DNA from: Dastarcus helophoroides
Taxonomy: Eukaryota > Arthropoda > Insecta > Coleoptera > Bothrideridae
DNA length: 64,000 nucleotides
Direction: 5' to 3'
Assembly (NCBI GenBank): GCA_028583605.1
Contig: CM053327.1
Location: 13,689,629 to 13,753,628, forward strand
Positions 11,195 to 21,543 of the stretch are shown here, in pieces. Below the pieces are notes generated by a model that was given only the letters and a program-made list of their open reading frames with translations, was not told the DNA's origin and made no database searches. Positions within the stretch are counted from its first letter, which is position 1, and each line of letters begins with the position of its first letter. The position numbers were made by a program, and so were the translations under genes.

Positions 11195-11660
11195 CCACAA
11201 TGTACAGGTTGAACCAAATTTGATTTCCACTACAGGGATCTCGTAAACTATTAGAGATACAAGAAAACTTGAAGGAGCAAAGTAGTGCAGAATTTAATGC
11301 CTAACAATATTCCGCTGACAAAACAATTAAATTCCAAGTCGACTTGATTTTGTTGGGAAAAAACTGAAAATCACCCTTTTTAAAAATCAGCTGTAACTTG
11401 TTTATCTGAATAAATCTGAATAAAAAAATTCAAAAACTTAATTTAGTTGGTTTTTAAGGCCTTTTCTTTACTGTACGTTAGTTTTTTTCGAAGTTGAACT
11501 GTTTTTCAGAAAATTATACCAACTTTGTTATTTCTTATAGACGCTATATTGAATTTTATTATTTTTGAATTAAGCATATTTTTCTGATTAATTTTATATA
11601 TGTCATGGTATTACTTCGAATGTGACAAAGTGTGTTAAATAAAGTAATTTATTATTAAAA
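11195..11660. mobile_element. Fragment of an ACAGGGTG-type TIR element
   Basis: TGTACAGGTTGAACC, the word GGATCTCGTAAACTATTAG and the following A-rich text resemble the subterminal design of the outer element at 5196, where a 'CTCGTAAACG' word also follows the ACAGGGTG. I could not find a matching right end, so this is a fragment call. Confidence 0.35.
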
Positions 11661-12776
11661 AAAATAAATCATAGTAGACAATGCGATCACCATAGCTCTT
11701 AATAATAAAAAAACACAGACCCTAAAAAACAATAATAATAAAAGGATATTTTATGATTATATAAAAAAAACACGCATCTGCTAAAATCAAAATCTATTAA
11801 AAAGTTATAGTAATAGCATTTGAAGTCAAACATCTAAAAGTTGGAATTTTCTGAAGAAAAATTAGATACTATTTCAAGTTTGCTTTTGAAAGTTTGACGT
11901 TTTATTTTCAAAATCTCGATTTTCCTACTTTTCTTCTTCAAATTTTGACCTTCAAATTCCTCCTTACAACAAATTTTTGATAATATCAGGATTTGTAGAA
12001 AAATCGAGTTTTAAGACAAGTCTAGAGAAGTAATCAACTGTGAAATTTAAACGGGATATCCAAAAATCAGGTCGAAATTTTGACATTAAAGCTGAAAGTT
12101 TGAAGAAATAAATAAATAAATGGAAAAATATAGAGAAAAGCAGTGAAAAAAGTTTTTAAAAAGTCATAATTTCCAGAAAAACCCAAACTTTACAAAAATG
12201 GATCTTTTATACTTCCCCATTTTTCAATAGTAAAATAATCGAAAAAGTTTAAATGAATAGAGTTGTCACATGTCGCGTTTAAATTTACACGAGATAGTAT
12301 GTGAAAAACGAATTTTTTGTAGTATTTTACGGGAAAAGTGTTTGGGGTTTAGAAAGAATCCATGATCAAAAGAAAAGCTCTTCAGCTTCAGGCATAAAAA
12401 TGTATCCTACACATTCCAGAAGTGTAAATAATTATTTCTGAAGAGAAAAAAATAGTGCGGTGTTATCGTTTTATAGTAAAACTTAAAAGTAATTAAAAAT
12501 GTAATTAATTCCTTTATCTAAATAATGGGTAATGAATTACTTTTTAGCCAGTGGTATTGATTCCGCTTTAAAAGTAATTTGCCCAGCTCTGACTGTGCAT
12601 TATTTAAGTTGTGTTTTAGTTTATTTATTATTAAAATTGTTTAATAGTAGAATCACTGTAGGGTACAAAAGTGTTCAAAATGACCGATTGCAACGTTATA
12701 AGATGCTCAATGAAGTTTTTCTGGAACTACTTGCCTAAAGGAGTAAATGACTTCGCGAAATTTTTGCAATCTAGAC
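11661..12776. repeat. AT-rich DNA with TTTCGAC-type tract at 11830-12180; no gene seen
   Basis: The part between 11830 and 12180 shows the degenerate GTCGAAATTTTGAC words. The rest is A/T-rich text without a domain-like frame. Confidence 0.4.
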
Positions 12777-13311
12777 TATACAGGGTGTTCAAAATGAACC
12801 CGGCCTCTATCTAAGTTTCTTATTATTAAAGATACAATTTCCGTTCAATTACTAGCAACTAGCAACTAGCATCACCGATTAACAAAGCTATTGCATCACT
12901 GCCGGTCAAGAACTCTCCAGATATATTCACTTCAGTTTATATCCAGCAAATATTAGAGTGGATATTTGTTTGTGTAGCCTGCTAAGCTAATTTCCCATCA
13001 ATTTTCGTATTCTTATGATATGCGTTTACGTGTTCATAGCTTCGTTATTTTTCATCTTAGCGAAAAATTTATAATACCTATTTTTATTCTAAATTCCGTT
13101 ATCTTTCCTATAAATATAGAATATACAGAGTGTTTCTTTAGAAAAAATATAACTTTGTGATAAAACTCAAAATCGTGATATTCAATTATTGTATTTTTTT
13201 CTATGCTTCAACTCAAAAAAATTCATAATTTTGCTAATTTAACTTGAAGTTGTAACTTTAATAATAAAAAAGTTAGCAATAGTGCCGAGTTTATTTTTAA
13301 CACCGTCTATA
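12777..13311. mobile_element. MITE of the TATACAGGGTGTT family
   Basis: TATACAGGGTGTTCAAAATG at 12777 begins an arm of about 80 bases that returns inverted at about 13230-13311. Shared internal words are AACCCGGC/AACTCGGC, TTTCTTATTATTAAAG and TTCAAGTTAAATTAGC-like text. A third, worn end of the same type (TATACAGAGTGTTTC) lies inside at 13127. The size of 535 bp and lack of coding sequence suggest a non-autonomous TIR element. Confidence 0.6.
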
Positions 13312-13399
13312 GCAAAATAAACAAAAATATCCCATACAGGTAACGTGAAACAATTAACTTGCTTAACATAAAACACAGCATATGCTAGCAATTTTATGA

Positions 13400-13720
13400 A
13401 TTAATCCGTTCGTTCATTCTCGAATGGCGTTCTTCAAACATCCCCGTTTCAAATTTCGGTGGGATATCAAGAAGCGAACAACGCAATCCCTCCGGTTCTT
13501 CGAATTTAATTAGCCAGTTTAAATTGTATTTTTCTTAGAAAAGTGTAATTAAACAATAATAAGCACGAGATTTTCTCGGTGTTTACTTATGGTGAGTGTG
13601 ACTGGGCGAGGAGCCGGAGATCCTAAAACGGCTCCGTCTCCACCCCTTCACGAAAAACTTCGTTTCGCCAACGCCTTTTATGCCACAAGGTAATTTTACA
13701 AGTAATTAGAGGCAATTACA
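13400..13720. promoter_or_regulatory. GC-richer island, possible conserved element or first exon
   Basis: This block stands out from its AT-rich surroundings, with C/G-containing words and none of the TTTCGAC repetition. It contains a small open frame at 13589-13693. Such islands in insect gene deserts are often conserved regulatory DNA, but nothing here identifies a factor or target. Confidence 0.3.
13589..13693 (+). CDS. Candidate small first coding exon, hypothetical
   Basis: The frame starts ATGGTGAGTGTG and gives 34 residues (MVSVTGRGAGDPK... to FYATR) before a TAA. A plausible splice donor, AAG|GTAATT, falls at 13689/13690 just before the stop, so the true exon could end there. The frame is GC-richer than its neighbours and is not low complexity. 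I do not recognise the peptide, and no acceptor or downstream exon was identified. A chance frame in a regulatory island is the main alternative. Confidence 0.18.
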   Translation: MVSVTGRGAGDPKTAPSPPLHEKLRFANAFYATR

Positions 13721-14340
13721 CGACGTCATTATGGCACATTGCTCGGAAATATATCTTCCGACTTGGCTAAACTTCGCCCTGGGAAAGGAAAATATTATCT
13801 TACATCCGAAAACTCTTTCGCCTGCGAGGAGATGCAGCAAATCGAAATTAATTATAAGATGTGCGTTAACACAATTTCGGGCACAAAATGCGTTTTTACG
13901 TTTTCGCGCGATTTAAGAAATCCAAAAAGGTGAAAGATTCGTTTCCTTGAGTTACTTTGGTTTCATACCGAGCTAAAAACTGGATAACTAGAAGGAACAC
14001 CTGTGTTACGAACGAATTAGGCCGCGGGAGAGATGATACCTAAATAATGATGGAATAAAAACAGGAAGGGCGGGGGTTGTGTTAATGTGAATCGCGCTTG
14101 AGGTGATGATGCCAATTAAATTTGGATTAGATGCAACACACTTTCATAATGTGCTTCTAAAAACGATTTTAGGAGAGACAAATACGGTAAAAATTCGAGA
14201 AGGGTCTTGCACGTCTCAAAAAACTGGAGACTTCATTAAAACCGTGGAAGAATCAGACGTCACGAGATTCAACCTATTTTTGATATAATTAATTGCAATT
14301 TATTTCTTTGCATCTTACTTGACGCTGTGTTGTGAGAAAA
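13721..14340. other. Non-coding stretch, no gene seen
   Basis: This is mixed-composition sequence. Short open frames at 13731-13933 and 14103-14288 overlap in different phases and show no recognisable domain. Confidence 0.4.
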
Positions 14341-16300
14341 AAGTGACATGCGAAAATTTACTTTTTTTGTAAATTATCATTACCTCTTCATTTTTTGAAA
14401 ATTATCATTATTTTTTTAGAGTTTCGACAGGTTCTAGAAGAGTCGACTTTCTTTAAAGAACTTAGTTTTTTAAATTTCCATTTTGTTTTAGAAAAATCGA
14501 TTTTGTTGAAAATTTTGAACCCTTTTTCAATACGTGGCTTTGCTTTAAAAAATCGTTATTTTAAAAAAGTTTCAATTACTTTTAAAATTTCGATTGTTTT
14601 AGGAAATACTCGACTTTGTCATGTGGTTTGTATTTCTTTCAAAATTTCGTTTTTTTTATTTTTTGGTTTTGATCTTTCGTAAATATTTTTTCTTTTTTAA
14701 AAATGTCGACTGAAAACGTAGAATCTTTTCTATATATGAGCTTTCTATTAAAATTTCGACTTTTTTTGGACTACTAAACTTTTTTGAATATTTCGAATTT
14801 TTTAGAAAGTTTTCAATTAAGTGGAAAATTTTGACTTTATTCAAAATTTCGACTTTTGTTAAAATTTGCGAATTTTTTCAGAATCTTGACTTCTTTGGAA
14901 TAACTGGACTCTTGAAAATTTCGACTTTGTTTCAAAAAATTAATTTTTGGTAAATATTTCAATTTTTTTTTTTAAATTTTGGTTTATTTTATTTTTGCTT
15001 TTACGCAATTGTAATTTGGGTAAAAGCTAAAAAAATTTTTTTTTTTAATAAATATTTCGATATTTTTTTCTTGAAAATGTGGATTGTTTGTGAATATTCT
15101 TACTTTTTTTTTTAATTGTGACCGAATACCTCGATTTTTTCGAAATTTAGACTTTTTTATAAATATCTTTTTTTTTTGATGAATATGTCTTTTTGGCAAA
15201 ATTCGAACATTTTAAGAAAATTCATTTTTTTGGAAAATTCTGACATGTTTGAAAATGCCTAGATCATTTTTATTGAAAACACTTTTGCATCAATTTTACC
15301 AAATCTTAATTTTTTGCAGAATTTCTACTTTTCTCCTTTCGACTTATTCTTAATATTTTATTTATGTTGAAAATTTCTAAAATGTTTTTTTTTTTTCAAA
15401 ATCGCACCTTTTTCTCAAATTGTTGATTGATTTATTTTAAAAATTTCCAACTTCAGGTTTTTCTTGAAACTTTTCCTTGTATTAATTTAAAATTTTCGAA
15501 TCCTTTAAAATTTCAGCTTTTTCTAAAAGTTTTTTAACCCCGTTTTTTTTTAAATGCGAATATTTTTAAATTTTGAATTTGTCTTCAAAGTTTGTAGCTT
15601 TTTTAAATATTTTGACTTTTTCTAAAAATGATTTTCTCTGAATTGATTTTTTTTAATATCTAAATTTATAAAGGGAATTTTAAAAACTCCAAATTTTGGG
15701 CTAAAGTCGAAATTTTAATTAACATGACAACCTAAAAAACTGAAAATTTGTAAATGTTGAATTTTTTTAAAAAATTAAGAATTTAAATAAATTATTGGAA
15801 ATTTTAAAATACCGACATCTTTAGAAATGGTTAAAATTTACAAACCAGCTAAAATTTTCAAGAAGTCAAACTTTTCACAAAAAAAATATATCATAGTTCT
15901 AAAACTTAAAGTAGAATTGAAAAAAACGGGAATTTAAAAAAAGTGTAGGTAGATTTTGAAATGCCGAAATTTTTGGATAAACTTTACGAAAAAAAAAAAA
16001 ATTCCGAAAAAAACTTATTTAGACATCAAAATCGAAATTTTGATAAAAGTGGGAATTTGAAATAATGGCAATTTTAAAATGCCAACTTTTTTAAAAGTTC
16101 AAATTTAAAAAATGTCCTAATTTCGAGAAAAAGTCAGAAATTTGAAGTCTAAATTTTGACAGAATAATCAAAATTTAGAAATAGTGACAATTTTATTATA
16201 TGAAAAAAGTCAAACTATTTTAAATTCAATGATTAGAAAACCGTCGAAATTAAAAAAATATTTAATTAAATTAAAAAAATTTAAAAAAAATTCTGCCGAC
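14341..16300. repeat. AT-rich TTTCGAC-type tract with strand switch
   Basis: From 14341 to about 15655 the plus strand is T-rich, with words such as AAAATTTCGACTTTTTT repeated about every 20-25 bases. From about 15660 to 16300 the same words appear as their complement (AAAAGTCGAAATTTT) and the strand is A-rich. The two halves are therefore in opposite orientation, as if head-to-head. No hairpin is obvious at the switch. Small open frames in both halves are low complexity. Confidence 0.6.
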
Positions 16301-17150
16301 GGAAAACTATGATATAACGATGTCTTTTTTGTTTTCAAATTGTAATATCAAAAATAAAAACTTGTAATTTGTAAACTAGAATTATTATTTCTAGTTTTTA
16401 TATCTTTTGTATTTGTATACGATCTAGTCCTTGATATTGTTTTTTTTTGAGGTAATGCATATTAAAAAAGCTGTCACACTATTTAAATTCTATATTTACA
16501 GAGCAAATGGCATGATCTTAAAAAAATATATTTTCAATATACTCATTTTTCGTGATTATATAAATACTTTAATTTGAACTATCCCAATAGGTGCTTCATT
16601 GGATAAGTCGATATCCAAAATATGTACAATTAACTTTAAAAATTCAAATGTAATAAAACAATTTTACCTCTATGTATCTATCAGTAAGTGCTTCATAGGC
16701 AACTTTCCATCCCACTTGTATTTAAAAAGAAATAGTTCATTCAGCAACATGAAAAGGATACATTAAACTTCGGTCAAAAAAAAATCTTCAAGGTGTTATT
16801 AATTATTGATACCTCTTGAAACTCCAGGTTATTTTAAGATATCTCCTTTAATTAAACTGAGTTAATGTTTAAAAAATGTTTATTCCATTCTTAAAAATGT
16901 TCCCCACGGCCCCACAATTGCCTTCCTGAAATTTCTAATTCATTAGATTTCAACTGCCCTCTCTATAATCGAAGTCTCGCTCACTAACGTCTATTTATAC
17001 ATAAATGAGATTCCAATCTCAAAGAAAAATCATTTTCGTAAAACAAATAACCTACAAAATTGGAGGATTAAAAATGTAAACAGAAAAATTAATAAGATCG
17101 TAGTAGGCAAAAGGTAATAAGTCATTAGCAGGGAGATGCGTAGAGACGTT
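16301..17150. other. Non-coding AT-rich stretch, nothing recognised
   Basis: No repeat family, domain or RNA gene is recognised. The words AGGTGCTTCATTGG and AAGTGCTTCATAGG about 100 bases apart are the only local similarity noticed. Confidence 0.35.
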
Positions 17151-17580
17151 AAATTGTAGGTTCGCATTTCTTTGTTGCCGTTGTCTCGTTTATCTTGCAC
17201 GGCGCATGTCGAATTGGCACCTGCTGGCCTGCTAAAATTTTGCCCGCGTTTTTTTTCTAATATAGGCATTTTTTTTACGGAGAGAATAGGAATACTAATA
17301 ATCAAATTAAAATTATGTTATGTTATACACATATTCAGATATTCAATTTTTCTTCGGGGTTAGAGGTATATTATCAGGTAAGTTTATGTTTCCTTTTAAC
17401 AAGCGGTTGTGGGCGTAGGGGTAGAGCAATTGCTATTAACGTGGCGGAATCTATTCATAGGTACCTACATGTACCTATGAGGCGTTAGAGCATGTCGATT
17501 GGTCAAATTAGCCTTATTGGTAACGCGAAACTATTCGTTTGTCCCCTACCTTTAGTCGTTCAATGCGCCCAAAGTTTTTT
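17151..17580. promoter_or_regulatory. GC-richer island with short palindrome
   Basis: Two richer patches (17150-17250 and 17400-17560) interrupt AT-rich DNA. The second contains CATAGGTAC, a 6-base spacer and GTACCTATG (about 17457-17480), an interrupted palindrome that could be a dimer-binding site. No coding frame is supported. Confidence 0.25.
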
Positions 17581-18009
17581 TTTCGGAAATACAATAACTT
17601 TTCAATTTGTGTGAAAATTTTGATAAGTTGAAAAATTTAGAAATTTTTCTCACATTGCAAAACTTCAAAATTAGCTTTTTTAAAATTCCCATTTTTGTCA
17701 AAATTTTGATTTGTTTTCAAAATTTTAACTTCAAAATTTTGATTTTTTCCTCTGCATTTTGCTGCTTCAGGGGAATATCGAAAAGATTGTTGCGAATTTT
17801 GTATTATTAAATTCTTTCGATGAACTATTAAATTCACAATGACTCGGTAAGATTGTTCGTAAAAGGCTAGTTTTTTTGACTCTTATCTCTGTAACTGTTT
17901 ACAAAAATTCCTTAGCATGTTCGTCTTATGCTGTGTCTATTTCTTCGATATCGTTATCTCATCTCATAATCAGTAAAAAATAGAATGTTGGCGTATAAGC
18001 TTTGACCTG
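17581..18009. repeat. AT-rich TTTCGAC-type tract (17580-17760) and plain sequence
   Basis: The first part has the degenerate AAATTTTGAATTTT words. The rest is unremarkable. Confidence 0.4.
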
Positions 18010-18192
18010 AACTTGAAGTCAGCTCACGCTGACAACAATTTTGAATTTTCGTCCGATTTTCGGTCTTTAGATAAGAAACTGATACCGCACTTAGTATTTA
18101 GATCTAGATGTACATTTTTTTTCATAAATCAGTTGTTGCTGAAACACGAAAAGCCGTCAACTTTCTATTATTGGAGGAATACTCCGACCGCC

Positions 18193-18339
18193 CACCTGAG
18201 GCAGGTAAACGTCAGGTGTCCTGTAAGCGATTGGTAGACGTCGAGGCAACGTTGCGATTCTTCCGTACGCGACGACTCACCTGTAGAGCAGGTGCCCTCA
18301 TTGGATTTCAGAGCTCCTCCTAATATCGACCAGCAGGTG
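18193..18339. promoter_or_regulatory. Cluster of CAGGTG E-boxes, candidate enhancer
   Basis: Six CAGGTR-type sites fall within 147 bp: CACCTG 18193-18198, CAGGTA 18202-18207, CAGGTG 18213-18218, CACCTG 18278-18283, CAGGTG 18289-18294 and CAGGTG 18334-18339. CAGGTG is the preferred core of Snail/Scratch zinc fingers and of several bHLH dimers. CAGGTA is close to the Zelda site. The island around it (about 18010-18600) is GC-richer than its surroundings and has no convincing coding frame. The factor assignment is inference. Confidence 0.4.
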
Positions 18340-18344
18340 CTTCT

Positions 18345-18700
18345 ATCCACCATTGGTCGAATCTTACACCGCTAATTCGATAAAAGCGATCGGAAACGCA
18401 CAGAAGTGCTATCCGATATTTCCAGGCACTTTTTCCTGCCTATTTTCAACTGCGTCGCAGGAATTACTTGTTATTAAATCAGTTAAAAAATCCTTGATAT
18501 TTTTCTTTTTGGGCATTCTATTGCTTTTATATTTAATTCAGCATCAAGGTTAATATTAACGTCATTAAAGAGGTAGGGCTCGTTTCTTATACGTCAGAAT
18601 GGTGGATGCGCCGGAGTGGGGACTCAAATTATTACAATTATTAGCAAACCTGGTTTACGTTGTCCATTAATATTAGCTTACAAGCAAATTAAACAAATAA
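18345..18700. other. Non-coding stretch, no gene seen
   Basis: The sequence is of mixed composition. A 66-codon open frame here has an ordinary-looking but unrecognised translation with no support from motifs. Confidence 0.3.
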
Positions 18701-19475
18701 AGGTATTTTTTTTAATTTGAAAATTTTCCTAATTTTTAATTTTTAATTTAGGGTCGAAATTTTGAAAAACATTGAGAAATGTTGCCTTTAAATTCGAAAA
18801 TTTGGCAAAAAAAGATGGAGTAGCGAAACAACACAATATTTTCCCACAATTTGGAATTGAATATCGAAACTAGTTAACACGATAAAAAAAATTAATTCAT
18901 AAAGTGGTAACTTATACCCGAAATGCTGAAAAATCTAGTGGACATAAAAGAAAAAAGAAGCATCATTTCCATCTTCAAATTTCAAGTTTAAATTCAGGAT
19001 CTTAGGTGCTGAAAGTAAAAGTTTCCGATTTTAAATTGAAAATTTTGATAAAAACAATTTCTTTCGAATGTAGATAAACTTGAAGCTTTAAGAAGAAAAA
19101 GTCGATATTTAAATAAGCTGAAATAAGACTAAAGGAATTTTCAGGATAAACTGAAAATTTCGCAAAAAAACGAAATTTCCGAAATCTAGCTTTCAAGTTT
19201 AAAGCTGAAATTTTTTGGTAAAGAAATTTAAGAAGTTAGCTTAAACGGTACATTTGTCAAAAAAGTCTAAATTTCGACAAAAAGCAAACCTTGGTATTTT
19301 TGTCCTCGCCGCTTCACATTGAAGGTCAAAATTTTAGAAAAAAAAAGTCAAAAACTTTAAATACATCCTGGAACTTTTGTGAAAAGGGTCGAGATTTCGA
19401 GATAATACTTAAAATTTATACAATAAAAATTTATTGCAATTTGCAAATTCATTTGCAATTTTAGAAAAAGCAATA
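18701..19475. repeat. AT-rich tract, A-rich orientation
   Basis: The complement form of the degenerate unit (AAAAGTCGAAATTTT) dominates, in contrast to the T-rich tract on the far side of the hairpin at 19476-19690. Confidence 0.5.
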
Positions 19476-19695
19476 AGAAAAAATTGAAAATTTGGTACAA
19501 ACGATAAGAAAGTTTAGACAGAAGAGCAAGGTAACTCAGTATGTCCACCATACCAGAGGCCTAACTCGTCTTCTTTTTCTTCTTTTTCTTTTTCTTCTTC
19601 TTCTTCTTCTCTGAGAAGAGTTTCGCCTCTGATATGGTGGACATACTGAGTTACCATGCTCTTCTGTCTTAACTTTCTTATCCTTTGTACCAAAT
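19476..19695. repeat. Long hairpin: arms of about 80 bp around a TTC-rich loop
   Basis: The left arm (about 19476-19560, including GGTACAAACGATAAGAAAG and CAGTATGTCCACCATACCAG) is matched inverted by the right arm (about 19625-19695). Only scattered mismatches are seen. The loop, 19561-19624, is a run of CTT/TTC triplets. A third, partial copy in the right-arm orientation follows at 19706-19755 (TCACCTCTGGTATGGTGGAC). If transcribed it would form a long duplex. It may also be a foldback transposon end. Confidence 0.75.
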
Positions 19696-19803
19696 TTTCA
19701 ATTCAGAAGAGTTTCACCTCTGGTATGGTGGACATGTTGAATTACCGTACTCTGATGTTTTGAAATTGGCCCCCTTATTTCATTTTTCATTTTTGTATAT
19801 TTC

Positions 19804-19852
19804 TTTGTTCCTGATGAAGCCCCCTACGATAGTGGGCGGAACGTCGAACACT
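19804..19852 (+). ncRNA. Degenerate hammerhead-ribozyme-like motif
   Basis: The order of parts matches a hammerhead with an open stem I. TGTTC (19806-19810) is followed by CTGATGA, then an imperfect stem II (GCCC...GGGC), then GGAAC where the consensus has GAAAC. Next comes GTC, a valid cleavage triplet, then GAACA, which pairs with TGTTC. Two deviations are seen: A to G in the GAAA core, and one extra A before stem II. The short ACGT between core and cleavage site is typical of hammerheads reported in Penelope-like elements, which act as dimers. Activity is unlikely with the core change. A Penelope remnant is an inference; no Penelope reverse transcriptase was found nearby. Confidence 0.38.
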
Positions 19853-19959
19853 TTTAGTAGTTCTTTGACACGGTCCAATGCCGGAAGAAGTATATCCTGT
19901 ATTATCGAAAATAGTTAATCAAAATTTGGTTTTGCATCCCAGTACCAAGGTTCATGGCG

Positions 19960-21260
19960 AAATATGCATTTATATTTTTCATAATATTTATTTGCCAAAT
20001 CAACAATTTTTGCTTTAGCCTCTAAATTTAAAATGTTCTACATGTTTTCAGTTTCTTTTGTAATTTTTTTGAACCTTCGACTTTTAAATGAAAATTTAAA
20101 ATTTTCCTCTCATTTTTTTAATTATTTTTTTTTGACTTATTAGATATTTAAACTTTTAAAGTGCTACTTTAATTTTGACTTAAAAAAATCCATTTTTAAA
20201 TTAATACTCTGTGTGTACGACACCTTTTTTCACAGGTGATTAAACTTGTAATTTTTAATTTTTTTTTTAAAGTTTAGATTCTAAACCTAACATTTTTAAG
20301 AGCTTTTCCTTTAATTTCGAAATATCGTATATTTATTTTGATGATCTTTTTCCCAAAATTTACATTTTACGATTTCAATTTTTAGTTTTACTTTTATTTT
20401 CGAAATTTCAACTTTTTCGTAAAATTGAGTTTATACATACTTTTAACTTCAGATTTTTTTATTTTCTGCTTAAACCCAAAATTTTTATTTTTCGGAAATC
20501 CTGATTTTTTTGAAAAGTTTTAGTTTTTGTTTTAAACCTTGTCCAGTTTTTGTAGAAACCTTTAGGTTTTTCGGGATTGTTTAGCCTCAAACTCAAAATT
20601 TTGAACTGCTGATATTTTCTTTGTAATTTTTGATTTATACCTTAAACGTTTTTTTTTTAATTCTAATTTTAGCTTGGAAATTTCGCATTTTCTTTTGGAT
20701 TTGAAGTTTTGCTGTTTATTCTGTTCTGCCATTCAACTTTAAAGTTTAAATTCAAAATTACGAGAAAATGATATTATAAATTTGAAATATTAAATTTAGC
20801 TAAAATTGGGTATTTTCATTCCCTTCTAAAATTTTAAACCAGGAAGTTTCTACTTTTTTATTTAAGAAAATTCTAGGTTTGAGCTTAAAGTTTTTTCAGT
20901 AAATTAGATTTTTCTCTCGAAATGTTTCTCGTTTCTCAATATTTCCGTTTTAGCCTCAATTTCCTTACATTTAATTCAAAAAATTCGTTTCTAAATTCTT
21001 TTTATATTTTTAATTTATTTCTTTACAAATATTAAGATCTTCAGATTAATTTTTTTCTTTCTAAAACTGTATCTTGAAAAATTCGAAATTTTGACAAAAA
21101 AATTGAAATAAATATAAAATCACGAAATTAAAATTTAAATAAGCGCTTGCAAATCTACTTTTAAAATTCGGAAAAATAGTGATATTTATCTGAGAACTTA
21201 AAGTTTAAATTTGATGAAAGTAAAAAAAATTGAACTTTGATTTGAAATTTTAAGTTTCTA
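19960..21260. repeat. AT-rich tract, T-rich orientation
   Basis: The plus strand is T-rich, with AAATTTCAACTTTTTCG-like words, to about 21060. It then turns A-rich. No gene is seen. Confidence 0.5.
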
Positions 21261-21543
21261 AACAGATAAGTTGCATCACTCCCGTCTCCAAATGGGAATG
21301 ACGTTTACATGATTTACTTATCTACTTAGTATTTTTTTCATTTAAGGCACGATTCAACATAAATGATGAATTAAAAAATGTAAATAACACAAGCCACAAT
21401 ACAGATACCAACGCACTCTCATCCATTTCGAATTTAAATACTTGTATCTGTCACTCTGACCGAAGTAAGAGCACAGTTTCAACGTCCCTTTCCACCCCCT
21501 TAGAAATTGAATTGATTTGCAGTCAGTCAGTATCCATTTTTAT

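Noticed and set aside
17457..17480. Interrupted palindrome CATAGGTAC-GTACCTATG as an attachment site
   Set aside because: Too short and isolated; no element boundary nearby. Kept only as a note in the island entry.
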